Assembly: GCA_963674805.2 (NCBI GenBank)
Contig: CAXXNY010000026.1
Span: 1-64,000, forward strand
Origin: CALMFG01 sp963674805
Lineage (GTDB): Bacteria > Bacillota > Clostridia > Christensenellales > CALMFG01
Direction: 5' to 3'
DNA: 64,000 nucleotides
Part shown: positions 1 through 7,508 of the stretch, piece by piece
How the letters are laid out: every line of letters begins with the position of its first letter
Position numbering within the stretch: the first letter of the stretch is position 1
Notes under the pieces: generated by a model
The model's database searches: none
What the model was told of the DNA's origin: nothing
What the model saw: only the letters and a program-made list of their open reading frames with translations
Program-made: the position numbers and the translations under genes

Positions 1-357
1 ATGGCCAGAGTTAAACGCGCGGTTAACGCGAATAAAAAGAAAAAAAAGGTTTTAAAATTAGCGAAAGGGTATTTCGGCGGCAAGTCAAAGCAGTATAAGG
101 TCGCAAGCCAGGCTGTGATGCGCTCAATGAGCTACGCATATGTCGGCAGAAAGCTGAAAAAGCGGGATTTCCGCAAGCTTTGGATAATCCGTATCAATGC
201 GGCGGCTCGGATGAACGGAATCAGCTATTCCAGACTGATTAACGGGCTGAAGCTCGCAGGCGTCGAAATCAACCGTAAAATGCTCGCTGACATGGCGGTA
301 AACGATCCGGCGGCATTCACGGAAGTAGCAGAAGTCGCGAAGAAAAAACTCGCTTAA
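1..357 (+). CDS. rplT: 50S ribosomal protein L20
   Basis: L20 binds 23S rRNA early in assembly of the large subunit. The 118-residue product has the family's usual length and its basic N-terminus (MARVKRAVNANKKKKKVLK), followed by the conserved AKGYFGGKSKQYKVA and the helical globular C-terminus. The ATG is the first base of the window, so the ribosome site and the expected upstream infC-rpmI genes lie outside. A strong terminator follows 12 bases after the stop, so this is the end of that operon. In Bacillota this operon is often controlled by a leader upstream of infC, which cannot be checked here. Confidence 0.97.
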   Translation: MARVKRAVNANKKKKKVLKLAKGYFGGKSKQYKVASQAVMRSMSYAYVGRKLKKRDFRKLWIIRINAAARMNGISYSRLINGLKLAGVEINRKMLADMAVNDPAAFTEVAEVAKKKLA

Positions 358-369
358 TGCGGTTAATAT

Positions 370-403
370 AAAAAAGCTCTTTTATACAGGGCTTTTTTAT
401 TTT
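370..403 (+). terminator. Intrinsic terminator of the rplT operon
   Basis: AAAAAAGCTCT (370-380) pairs with AGGGCTTTTTT (388-398), an 11-bp stem with one G-U pair and a 7-base loop, running into a T-rich tract. The A-run on the left arm would let it work on the other strand too. Confidence 0.85.
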
Positions 404-419
404 GCCCGCAATTCCTGCT

Positions 420-447
420 TTGAAAGGGTGCAAAATTCAGGTATAAT
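420..447 (+). promoter_or_regulatory. Sigma-A promoter of the TrmH-type methyltransferase gene
   Basis: TTGAAA (420-425), a 16-base spacer, TATAAT (442-447). The expected transcription start, about 7 bases after the -10, falls on or next to the ATG at 454, so the mRNA would have almost no leader. Confidence 0.75.
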
Positions 448-453
448 TTAAAC

Positions 454-1209
454 ATGGAAACCATTATCAGAAGCACTAAAAACCCGCTGATCAAAGACCT
501 GAAACGGCTGAATAACGCCAGGGAGCGCGAAGAGACCGGACGTTTTTTAGTGGACGGCATTAAGTGCATTGAAGAAGCGCTGGAAGTCAGCGGGCTTTGT
601 GAAATGATTCTGGTAGAAGAAACGAATGATGCGGTCTATCATGACATATCTGATCGTTTCAAAGGAGAGATCATCAGGGTTTCATATGAAGCGCTGTCTA
701 CGGTTTCAGCGGTGAAAACCCCTCAGCCGGCAGTAGCAGTAGGCAACCGGGAATACCTAAACCAGCACCATAAAAGCGGCCTGATTATTGCGCTGGACGG
801 GATCGCAGATCCAGGCAATATGGGCACCATCATCCGGACGGCGGATGCGGTGAACGCAGCGGCGGTATATACATTTAACCACTGTGTTGATTTTTTAAGC
901 CCGAAGGTCATACGGGCAAGCATGGGCAGTGTCTTTCATATTCCGGTGATTACGTCGGTGATTGCCGATATAACGGCAATGAAAGCCGGCGGCTATCATG
1001 TGCTGGGCGCGGACTTAACCGGTACGACGGAATTTATCATCGAAGAGGAGAAGATTTGTCTTGTAATCGGCAGTGAAGCGCACGGGATATCCGAGGCCAT
1101 GAATGCGGTGATTGATAAAAAAATCAAGATTCCGATCTATGGCAAGGCAGAAAGCCTGAACGCGGCGGTTGCGGCATCTGTTCTGATGTATAAGCTGGTC
1201 GGCTATTAA
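454..1209 (+). CDS. TrmH/SpoU-family RNA 2'-O-methyltransferase
   Basis: SAM-dependent RNA ribose methyltransferase of the SPOUT class, probably acting on rRNA or tRNA. The 251-residue protein has an N-terminal RNA-binding part with the SpoU_sub_bind look (STKNPLIKDLKRL) and the knotted catalytic domain: motif 1 near residue 118 (DPGNMGTIIRTADA), motif 2 near 205 (GSEAHGIS) and motif 3 near 226 (IPIYGKAESLNAAVAAS). It resembles the YsgA type found next to rplT in Bacillota. The exact target base cannot be told from sequence. The start has no Shine-Dalgarno sequence and lies about 6 bases after a -10 box, so leaderless translation is likely. Confidence 0.9.
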   Translation: METIIRSTKNPLIKDLKRLNNAREREETGRFLVDGIKCIEEALEVSGLCEMILVEETNDAVYHDISDRFKGEIIRVSYEALSTVSAVKTPQPAVAVGNREYLNQHHKSGLIIALDGIADPGNMGTIIRTADAVNAAAVYTFNHCVDFLSPKVIRASMGSVFHIPVITSVIADITAMKAGGYHVLGADLTGTTEFIIEEEKICLVIGSEAHGISEAMNAVIDKKIKIPIYGKAESLNAAVAASVLMYKLVGY

Positions 1210-1271
1210 AAATACAAAAAACAATTAAAAATGGTATAATAAACTTAATAAATGATTGGAGGGATCGTTTT

Positions 1272-1529
1272 ATGGATGAAATGAAAAGAAATGAACCCTT
1301 ATCTGTCGGCGGATGGATAGGAACGTTGATTCTGCTTGCGATACCTATTGTCAATATTATTATGATTTTTGTATGGGCATTTGGCAAGGGCAATATCGGC
1401 AGAAAGAATTATGCGATTGCGTCATTGATACTATTCTTAATAATGATTGTCATTTATATTGTATTAGCGCTCGTCTATGGCATATCGCTTGCGGGACTTC
1501 AAAGGTTCCAAGACCTGTACCCAATGTAA
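1272..1529 (+). CDS. Small membrane protein, two predicted TM helices
   Basis: An 85-residue protein of unknown function. After a short polar start (MDEMKRNEPLSVGGWIG) there are two hydrophobic stretches, about residues 15-37 and 48-75, joined by a basic loop (GKGNIGRKNY). Small Clostridia membrane proteins with a similar start and an IPIVNIIM...VWAF core are familiar to me but have no assigned role. It has its own extended -10 (TGG TATAAT, -10 at 1235-1240), a good ribosome site (GGAGGG about 8 bases before the ATG) and its own terminator, so it looks like a single-gene unit. Confidence 0.75.
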   Translation: MDEMKRNEPLSVGGWIGTLILLAIPIVNIIMIFVWAFGKGNIGRKNYAIASLILFLIMIVIYIVLALVYGISLAGLQRFQDLYPM

Positions 1530-1540
1530 AGAGGAATATG

Positions 1541-1566
1541 AAAGGTGCCGAAAGGCGCCTTTTTTG
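1541..1566 (+). terminator. Intrinsic terminator
   Basis: AGGTGCC and GGCGCCT form a 7-bp stem (one G-U) around a GAAA tetraloop, followed by TTTTT. It ends the transcript of the small membrane protein. Confidence 0.85.
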
Positions 1567-1750
1567 TATACACGAAAAAGTTTATTCAAAATAGAAAAGT
1601 AAATGGATAGTTGTTATAGTAAAAAATGTGAATCGATGTTAAAATAGCGATGTTTATATAATTATAAAATCAGAGCTTACAGATGAAATATGATTTCTAT
1701 TTTATTATCAATTGAATATTCTATTCCGAGGAGAATGTAATTAAATAAAA

Positions 1751-2218
1751 ATGAACGGCTATTCGTTAATGACAGAGCAGGCAAACTATGTAATGAATGA
1801 CGCAATCCTACTTATTATAGCAACTATACTTTGTATTACAATATGTTGCGTTTGTTTTTACATAACTGTAAAAACAAGCAAATTAAAAGATATAATTGGT
1901 ACTCTTGTATTTTTGTTTATTACAATATTTTTTATTATAGCTGTCTTTACTGATTATTTAATACCGTACAACAATATAAAAACTGATTTAAAATTTCAAA
2001 CTTATTTACATAGCACGGGCATTATACGTGAAATACAAGACAATGCAAAAGTGCCGTCAGAAAATTGGGTCAAAATCAATTATGAAAATTATTGGACTAC
2101 TCATGAAACACTTGAAGAAATGAAGAAAAATACTGGTAATTTATGCGAAGTAACATATGGAGAAAAGTCAAAATTTATAGTGGATTATTATATATATCCC
2201 GAAGGATTTATTAAATAG
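1751..2218 (+). CDS. Hypothetical membrane protein in AT-rich DNA
   Basis: A 155-residue protein I do not recognise. It has two hydrophobic helices (about residues 17-40 and 48-67), then an about 85-residue polar domain with a GIIREIQ...WVKINYENYW core, probably outside the membrane and beta-rich. Codons are visibly AT-rich (many AAA, ATA, TTA), unlike the neighbouring core genes, which suggests recent acquisition. The best ribosome site, GAGGAG, lies about 17 bases before the ATG, which is long. A second ATG at 1769 has no better site, so the start is uncertain. The 157 bases between 1594 and 1750 are AT-rich and show no gene. Confidence 0.55.
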   Translation: MNGYSLMTEQANYVMNDAILLIIATILCITICCVCFYITVKTSKLKDIIGTLVFLFITIFFIIAVFTDYLIPYNNIKTDLKFQTYLHSTGIIREIQDNAKVPSENWVKINYENYWTTHETLEEMKKNTGNLCEVTYGEKSKFIVDYYIYPEGFIK

Positions 2219-2297
2219 AATCAATATAAATTATTTGATTTAAAAAAGATTATTATCAGTTCCATTATTTAATATAGGACTTCTGGAGGATAACGAG

Positions 2298-2722
2298 ATG
2301 ACTGATATTTTATTACTAGTACTCGGATTACTGTTAATAGTTGGCTGGGGTGCATTTATAGTCGTATTAAGAAATCGTTCTGTGATAAAAAGTATGCCGG
2401 CTTTAATTTCTCTAAGCGGCGGCAAAACGAAAATAATGTATACTGGGCAATACTACTGACAAAACAAGCAATGCTGTACCAAACAAACTTTCTCCAAGTT
2501 GAGTTTGTTTATAACGGTATTATACTGCATAAGGAATTCTTACCGAAAGGATGGCTTTGGGGCGAAATATCTGATGAAAATATATACCTGATGGATGCAC
2601 ACAAACACGGCATTCATACAATCATTGAAATACACCATGATACAAAGCTGCTATCCAATCCGTTAAAACTTTCAGTTTGGATACCTTATAACAAATTTAT
2701 AAGCATCAGAGGGGAATATTAA
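2298..2722 (+). pseudogene. Small hypothetical membrane protein gene, apparently frameshifted
   Basis: An ATG at 2298 with a good ribosome site (GGAGGA, 7 bases upstream) opens a 53-codon frame with a single N-terminal TM helix (DILLLVLGLLLIVGWGAFIVV), ending at TGA 2457-2459. A second frame, open across this point, reads ENNVYWAILLTKQAMLY and continues through an ATG at 2471 to a stop at 2722, giving a soluble Trp/His-rich domain (KEFLPKGWLWGEISDENIYL). The two parts look like one TM-anchored protein whose frame changes around 2410-2440. Alternatively they are two genes, with the second starting at 2471 without a clear ribosome site. Base composition is AT-rich like the gene before it. The family is unknown. 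Confidence 0.45.
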
Positions 2723-2740
2723 AAAGATTAAATGAAATAG

Positions 2741-2772
2741 AATAAAAGCACCCCGATTGGAGTGCTTTTATT
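2741..2772. terminator. Bidirectional terminator between convergent genes
   Basis: AATAAAAGCAC (2741-2751) and GTGCTTTTATT (2762-2772) form a perfect 11-bp stem with T-rich ends in both directions. It closes both the hypothetical gene on the plus strand and galE on the minus strand. Confidence 0.85.
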
Positions 2773-3786
2773 CTACTCATATCCATTCGGATTATTTTTC
2801 TGCCAGCACCATGAGTCACGGCACATAGTGACCAGATCACGCTCGGCTTTCCAGTTTAATTCATTGTGCGCTTTGGACGGATCGGCAAAGCATACCGCCA
2901 CATCGCCCGGCCTGCGTGGCAGGATTTGATACGGGATTTTTACGCCGTTCGCTTCCTCAAACGCATTTACTACGTCCAGCACGCTGTATCCGGTTCCGGT
3001 GCCGAGGTTATAGGCAATCGCACCCGTCATGTCTTCCAGCTTCTCAAGCGCGCGGATATGCCCGACCGCGAGGTCTACCACATGGATATAATCCCTTACG
3101 CCCGTGCCGTCGTGCGTGTCATAATCGTTGCCGAATACGCTTAAATGCTCAAACTTGCCTACTGCGACCTGAGTGATATACGGCATCAGGTTGTTGGGGA
3201 TACCGCTCGGATTCTCGCCGATGCGTCCGCTTTCATGCGCGCCGATCGGGTTAAAATAACGGAGGAGTGCAATCGACCATTCGTTATCCGATACATAAAG
3301 ATCGCGTAAGATATCCTCGATCATACGTTTGGTGCTTCCGTAAGGGTTGGTTGTGGAAAGCGGCATATCTTCGGTCAGCGGAGAGGGGTTGTTCGTGCCG
3401 TAAACCGTTGCGGAAGAACTGAAAACAAACTTCTTCACGTTATGGCGGCTCATCGCTTTTAACAGGCGGATCGTACCGGTAATGTTGTTGTCATAGTAGT
3501 CCAGCGGAATCGAAACAGATTCGCCGACGGCTTTTAATCCGGCAAAATGAATAACGGAACTGATGTGGTTCGTTTTAAATATCTCGTCTAACATTTCATT
3601 ATCCAGAATGCTGCCTTCATAGAATTTCACCGTCCTGCCGGCCAATTCTTCAACGCGACCCAAAGCCCGGATGTCGCTGTTTGATAGGTTATCCAGCACT
3701 ACCACATCATATCCGGCGTGTAATAGTTCCACACAGGTGTGACTGCCGATATATCCCGCGCCTCCGGTTACCAAAACCTGTTTCAT
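2773..3786 (-). CDS. galE: UDP-glucose 4-epimerase
   Basis: Interconverts UDP-galactose and UDP-glucose through an NAD-bound 4-keto intermediate, for galactose use or to supply UDP-galactose for surface polymers. An extended SDR fold: GGAGYIGS at residues 8-15 binds NAD, SSSATVYG at 123-130 carries the catalytic Ser/Thr region, and Y149-x3-K153 is the catalytic pair. The open frame extends 20 codons upstream to 3846, but that would overlap the promoter. The ATG at 3786 is preceded by GAGGG at the right distance and gives the standard MKQVLVTGG start and 337 residues. Transcribed alone, divergent from the membrane-protein/rmuC pair. Confidence 0.95.
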   Translation of the reverse strand: MKQVLVTGGAGYIGSHTCVELLHAGYDVVVLDNLSNSDIRALGRVEELAGRTVKFYEGSILDNEMLDEIFKTNHISSVIHFAGLKAVGESVSIPLDYYDNNITGTIRLLKAMSRHNVKKFVFSSSATVYGTNNPSPLTEDMPLSTTNPYGSTKRMIEDILRDLYVSDNEWSIALLRYFNPIGAHESGRIGENPSGIPNNLMPYITQVAVGKFEHLSVFGNDYDTHDGTGVRDYIHVVDLAVGHIRALEKLEDMTGAIAYNLGTGTGYSVLDVVNAFEEANGVKIPYQILPRRPGDVAVCFADPSKAHNELNWKAERDLVTMCRDSWCWQKNNPNGYE

Positions 3787-3817
3787 GTCAGCCCTCGTTT
3801 CGTGATTTGATGCCACT

Positions 3818-3846
3818 ATTATATCCTGACCGGAAGGGGTTAGCAA
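3818..3846 (-). promoter_or_regulatory. Sigma-A promoter of galE
   Basis: On the minus strand: TTGCTA, 17-base spacer, TATAAT. The start of transcription is expected near 3811, giving a leader of about 25 bases with GAGGG before the ATG. It fixes the galE start at 3786. Confidence 0.8.
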
Positions 3847-3898
3847 GAAAATCCGTGAGATCGGCGCGGACGAACCGCTGGTGAAAGGCGGACAATAA

Positions 3899-3907
3899 TG
3901 TTATAAT
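3899..3907 (+). promoter_or_regulatory. Extended -10 promoter for the membrane-protein/rmuC operon
   Basis: TGT TATAAT (extended -10) with no convincing -35 at 16-18 bases. The start of transcription would be near 3914. Together with the galE promoter it makes a compact divergent promoter region. Confidence 0.5.
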
Positions 3908-3940
3908 TTGAAGGAAACAACAGACATGAAAGGTGATGAC

Positions 3941-4708
3941 ATGAGAAAAGGACGCAACAGAATTGACAGACAGGAATTAACGTTTATTCTTCTGCTGATT
4001 TTGATATCGGCAGTTTTATATATGGTGCATTTCCTGATATTCCGAAACGCGGAACATATCGGATTATTTGCGCTGGGAGACCTGGCGTTTGTGCCCATAG
4101 AAGTGATATTTGTATCGTTAATTTTTCACAGGGCGCTGGAATCCAGCGAACGCCGGAAGAAACTCAGCAAGCTGTATATGGTAATTGAACTGTTTTTCAG
4201 CGAAGTGGGTGCGGAACTGCTCCGGCTGTTCTCTGCAAATGACACGCGTTTAAGCGAGATCCAACAGGATTTAAATATTACGGACGACTGGAAGGACAAG
4301 GACTTTAAACGGCTGATGCGCATAAAAGAGTGTTATCAGCCTGATATTGTGTTTGAATGCGGGAATATGCAGCGGATTTTGACGCTGTTGACCGAAAATC
4401 GCGGTAATATGGTGCGTATGCTGGAAAATCCGGCATTATTGGAGCATGAAACTTTTACCGAGCTTTTAATGGCGGTGTTTCATTTATGTGAGGAGCTGTC
4501 GCTTCGGGATGACCTGACATGCCTGCCGGATGAGGACATGGCGCATATTGCAAAGGACGCGAAACGCGCGTATATCCTGCTCGGCATCGAATGGGTGGAT
4601 TACATTGCGCATATGCATAACCATTACCCGTACCTGTTCAGTTTGGCAATCCGCGTGAATCCGTTCGGGAAGACCCGCCGTGTGGTGTTCGGCGAAGATA
4701 AAGAATAA
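3941..4708 (+). CDS. Conserved uncharacterised two-TM membrane protein
   Basis: A 255-residue protein without assigned function. Two hydrophobic helices sit near the N-terminus (about residues 13-33 and 43-64, the second containing LGDLAFVPIEVIFVSLIFHR), followed by a basic turn (ESSERRKKLSKL) and an about 180-residue helical cytoplasmic domain. I recall similar proteins with the LGDxAFxPIEVxxVxLxxHR segment in Clostridia and other phyla, all unnamed. Start: ATG 3941 has AAAGGTG 6 bases upstream. An ATG at 3926 and a TTG at 3908 are in frame, but the predicted transcription start near 3914 argues against them. Only 11 bases separate it from rmuC, so they are probably cotranscribed. Confidence 0.75.
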   Translation: MRKGRNRIDRQELTFILLLILISAVLYMVHFLIFRNAEHIGLFALGDLAFVPIEVIFVSLIFHRALESSERRKKLSKLYMVIELFFSEVGAELLRLFSANDTRLSEIQQDLNITDDWKDKDFKRLMRIKECYQPDIVFECGNMQRILTLLTENRGNMVRMLENPALLEHETFTELLMAVFHLCEELSLRDDLTCLPDEDMAHIAKDAKRAYILLGIEWVDYIAHMHNHYPYLFSLAIRVNPFGKTRRVVFGEDKE

Positions 4709-4719
4709 AGGTGATTTAA

Positions 4720-5952
4720 ATGACTGATTTATGGATGTTAATTGGCATATCGGCGGTAATTGTATTGCTGGTTGTGGTACTGATAGTTTTAATCGTAAAA
4801 CGGCGCCCGGGACAGGACGGTGGCGTGTATTTTGATATCATAAAAGATTTTCTGGAGTCCCAGCGCAAGATGCTGCGCGATGAAATGGCGGCGACGCGTA
4901 AGCAAAGCAGTGAAGAATCGGCAAACACGCGTCAGGAACTGGTCAAACTGTTCAACGAATTTAATACGTCCAACGTAAAGGCGATCAACGAGATATCCAA
5001 AAGTAATTCCGAGCGTATGGACAGTCTGCGTAAAACCGTCGATGATTCGTTGAAAAACATCCAGCAGTCAAACGATAAGAAACTGGATGATATGCGCAAA
5101 ACCGTGGATGAAAAGCTGAGCGAAACGCTGGAGAAGCGTCTGAATGCATCTTTGGAAGCAGTCACCAAACAGCTGATGCAGGTCACCGAGCGTATGGCGG
5201 AAGTTAAGACGCTGGCGAAAGGGGTCGGTGATTTAAACAATATGTTGTCAAATGTTAAAGCCCGCGGCGGCTGGGGTGAGGTGCAGCTTGAGATTTTAAT
5301 ATCTGACATGCTGACCGAACAGCAGTACGAGAAAAACTATCGTGTCGGGGACGGAACCGTTGAGTTTGCGGTTAAGATGCCGGGTAGAAAAGAGGAGCCG
5401 GTTTATTTGCCTATCGATTCCAAGTTTCCGCTGGAAGACTATAATCGGTTGTTGCTGGCACAGAAAGCGGGAAGCGTTGAGGGGATGGAAGCCAGCCGGA
5501 AGAAACTGTATCAGCGGTTAAGGGATGAGGCCAAAAAAATCAGCGAAAAATATATCAGCCCGCCGCAGACCACTGAGTTTGCGATTATGTTTCTGCCGGT
5601 CGAAGGCTTATACGCCGAGGCGATCCAAGCGGGTATTCAGGATGAAATCCAAAACAAATACCGCGTAACGGTCACCGGGCCAACGGTTTTGAATGCGCTG
5701 TTAAACAGCCTTCAGATGGGCTTTAAAACGCTGACGATCGAAAAACGGGCGGCGGAAGTCTGGAACATTCTCGGCGGAATCAAAAAAGGCTTTGAGAACT
5801 TTTCCATTGCTCTTGAAAAAACACGCAACACGCTTAGCACGGCGCAAAAGCATCTGGATGATACATCTAAAAAAACAGCCACCATACAAAGAAGGCTCAG
5901 AAAAGTCGAAGAATTTGAGGATACAAAACAAACCAGTCTGTTGGACGAATAG
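4720..5952 (+). CDS. rmuC: DNA recombination protein RmuC
   Basis: RmuC limits recombination between inverted repeats in E. coli and has a predicted nuclease-like fold. The mechanism is unsettled. The 410-residue protein has an N-terminal TM anchor (about residues 3-24), a long coiled coil to about residue 170 with heptad-like SNSERMDSLRKTVDDSLKN repeats, then the conserved domain starting at ARGGWGEVQLE, with PIDSKFPLEDYNRL and FLPVEGLYAEA as family hallmarks. AGGTG lies 7 bases before the ATG. The stop is only 4 bases from the convergent sanA-like gene and there is no terminator between them. Confidence 0.93.
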   Translation: MTDLWMLIGISAVIVLLVVVLIVLIVKRRPGQDGGVYFDIIKDFLESQRKMLRDEMAATRKQSSEESANTRQELVKLFNEFNTSNVKAINEISKSNSERMDSLRKTVDDSLKNIQQSNDKKLDDMRKTVDEKLSETLEKRLNASLEAVTKQLMQVTERMAEVKTLAKGVGDLNNMLSNVKARGGWGEVQLEILISDMLTEQQYEKNYRVGDGTVEFAVKMPGRKEEPVYLPIDSKFPLEDYNRLLLAQKAGSVEGMEASRKKLYQRLRDEAKKISEKYISPPQTTEFAIMFLPVEGLYAEAIQAGIQDEIQNKYRVTVTGPTVLNALLNSLQMGFKTLTIEKRAAEVWNILGGIKKGFENFSIALEKTRNTLSTAQKHLDDTSKKTATIQRRLRKVEEFEDTKQTSLLDE

Positions 5953-5956
5953 ACTG

Positions 5957-6649
5957 TTATTGGTCGTGCGATAAATCCGAGTCGCCTGTAATGGGAACCG
6001 GATCGCCGAGATAAGTGGGGAGCGGACGGAAGAACTCAACGATAAAAAAGTCTTTGACGCGCGCCATGTATTCGCGGACCTGATTTTTTACATCGGTACG
6101 CCGGCGGTAATTGGTAAGGTCGGAACAGACACCGATTGCATCAATACCCAGCTTTCTCGCGATATAGACGGAACGGTAAAGATGGAACCGCTGGGTGACG
6201 ATAACCAGTTCGTCACATTCAAAAACGTCCCGCGCACGGTACATGCTTTCATAGGTTGAAAAGCCCGCATGATCTAAAAAGATATCCGATTCCGGAACAC
6301 CGGATTCAACGGCATAGTCCATCATAGCGTTGACTTCATCGTATTCATCCTGACCATGGTCGCCGGAAAACAGCAGGCGCTGAACCTTATCTTTCTGATA
6401 TAATTCCGTACCCGTTATAACGCGGTCGCGCAGAATGTGGCTCAATGTACCGCCGCTAAAGACCTTTGCGCCCAGCGACATCGCGGCATAGCGCGGGGGA
6501 ACGCTGTCCAGTTCATCGATATCATAAATATAGCGATTGGCATACAAAATCATATAGCTGTTAACCAATAGTGTAAACAGGACAACTGCTAAAATAAGGC
6601 TTGCTATGATACGTTTTAATTTAATGAGGAATCGGGCTTTTTTTGTCAT
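5957..6649 (-). CDS. SanA-like DUF218 membrane-anchored protein
   Basis: DUF218/ElyC-SanA-YdcF family, 230 residues. E. coli SanA influences envelope permeability to vancomycin and ElyC influences undecaprenyl-phosphate use. The biochemical activity is not settled. One N-terminal TM helix (about residues 13-35) puts the domain outside. Signature segments are intact: MSLGAKVFSGG (57-67), LFSGDHGQDEYDE (93-105), DHAGFSTYES (126-135) and TQRFHLYRSVY (152-162), close to E. coli SanA. A shorter, altered paralogue lies immediately upstream on the same strand. The two stops of this gene and rmuC face each other with 4 bases between. Confidence 0.87.
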   Translation of the reverse strand: MTKKARFLIKLKRIIASLILAVVLFTLLVNSYMILYANRYIYDIDELDSVPPRYAAMSLGAKVFSGGTLSHILRDRVITGTELYQKDKVQRLLFSGDHGQDEYDEVNAMMDYAVESGVPESDIFLDHAGFSTYESMYRARDVFECDELVIVTQRFHLYRSVYIARKLGIDAIGVCSDLTNYRRRTDVKNQVREYMARVKDFFIVEFFRPLPTYLGDPVPITGDSDLSHDQ

Positions 6650-6690
6650 AAGCGAATAAGGTATTGTCAGCCTTTTAATTTAAAATTGGT

Positions 6691-7329
6691 TTAGTCCATC
6701 ACGCGGAAGATTTCGATTGCAATAAAATCATGTGCGCGTTTAAAGAACTCTCTGAAATTGCTCCAGACTTCTATGCCATAACGGATCTCAGGCTGCTGCG
6801 TTTTAATTCCGATGATATTAAGACCGGCCCGCCTTGCATCATAAACGGAGCGGTAAAGCAGCATGCGCTGGGATACAATAATCATTGACTTGATTTCCAG
6901 TTCTCCTATTGCACGTTCAGCGGTATTAACCGGTGTCGCGGATTCATAATCGGTGATGATGCTCTCCGGCGGGAACCCCAGACGTAAGGCTTCCTGATAA
7001 AGCGTGTCGCTTTCGTCCGGCTGGTCATCCAGCGATTTGCCGGAAATCAGCAGGGCGTTGGCATATCCGCTGCTGTAAATATCGTAAGCACTATTCAGCC
7101 GGTCGTTCAGGAGCAGGTCTCTGGTCTTTGCGGACCAAATGCTGCTGTCAGAAACCAAGACACAGTTATAACCGCTAACCGTTGTGATTGCTTCGGCCTC
7201 TACGATATTGTTGCTGGCATACGCGACGACGAAAATATTAATGCCGCTGACAACCACGAGAACAACCAGCAAAATAACGCCAATCACAATTAAAGCATCC
7301 TTAACTTCACGTATTAACCGGTGCCTCAT
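6691..7329 (-). CDS. Divergent SanA/DUF218 paralogue with altered signature residues
   Basis: A 212-residue protein with an N-terminal TM helix (about residues 12-37) and a DUF218-like fold that aligns along its length with the next gene. Family positions differ: LVSDSSIW (58-65) replaces LGAKVF, SGKSL (96-100) replaces SGDHG, and RMLLYRSVY (155-163) has Leu where the partner has His. The arginine-containing YRSVYDARRAGL remains. It probably arose by tandem duplication and may have lost the ancestral activity while keeping the fold. It has its own good promoter (TTGACT-17-TATACT) and AGGAG before the ATG, and 41 bases separate it from its partner, so the pair is likely one transcript. Confidence 0.72.
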   Translation of the reverse strand: MRHRLIREVKDALIVIGVILLVVLVVVSGINIFVVAYASNNIVEAEAITTVSGYNCVLVSDSSIWSAKTRDLLLNDRLNSAYDIYSSGYANALLISGKSLDDQPDESDTLYQEALRLGFPPESIITDYESATPVNTAERAIGELEIKSMIIVSQRMLLYRSVYDARRAGLNIIGIKTQQPEIRYGIEVWSNFREFFKRAHDFIAIEIFRVMD

Positions 7330-7361
7330 AGCCGCAGTCTCCTGGCAATTAATATGATTTC

Positions 7362-7390
7362 AGTATAATTACTTTTCATATGATAGTCAA
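7362..7390 (-). promoter_or_regulatory. Sigma-A promoter of the DUF218 gene pair
   Basis: On the minus strand: TTGACT (7385-7390), 17-base spacer, TATACT (7362-7367), about 33 bases before the ATG at 7329. Confidence 0.8.
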
Positions 7391-7438
7391 ATATGTAATT
7401 TATGGGGACCGTAATGAAAAAAGCGAAAATCGTCTTTG

Positions 7439-7467
7439 TTGACGACGGGAAAGGTGTCACGTATAAT
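7439..7467 (+). promoter_or_regulatory. Sigma-A promoter of sigH
   Basis: TTGACG (7439-7444), 17-base spacer, TATAAT (7462-7467). The predicted start near 7474 excludes the upstream ATG at 7470 and supports the TTG start at 7509. It is divergent from the DUF218 promoter about 50 bases away. Confidence 0.8.
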
Positions 7468-7508
7468 AGATGTGCGATGCGCCGTTAACATCAAGGAGGC
7501 AGCAACTG

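Noticed and set aside
1313..1594. 93-codon frame overlapping the small membrane protein in another frame
   Set aside because: The overlapping frame has the promoter, ribosome site and hydrophobic pattern; this one runs through the terminator.
3787..3846. Upstream galE start adding 20 residues
   Set aside because: The codon at 3846 lies in the -35 box of the galE promoter; the ATG at 3786 has the ribosome site.
7414..7488. A 24-codon frame starting MKKAKIVFVDDGK before sigH
   Set aside because: It contains the sigH -35 and -10 boxes, has a poor ribosome site and would not be fully on the sigH transcript; most likely chance.
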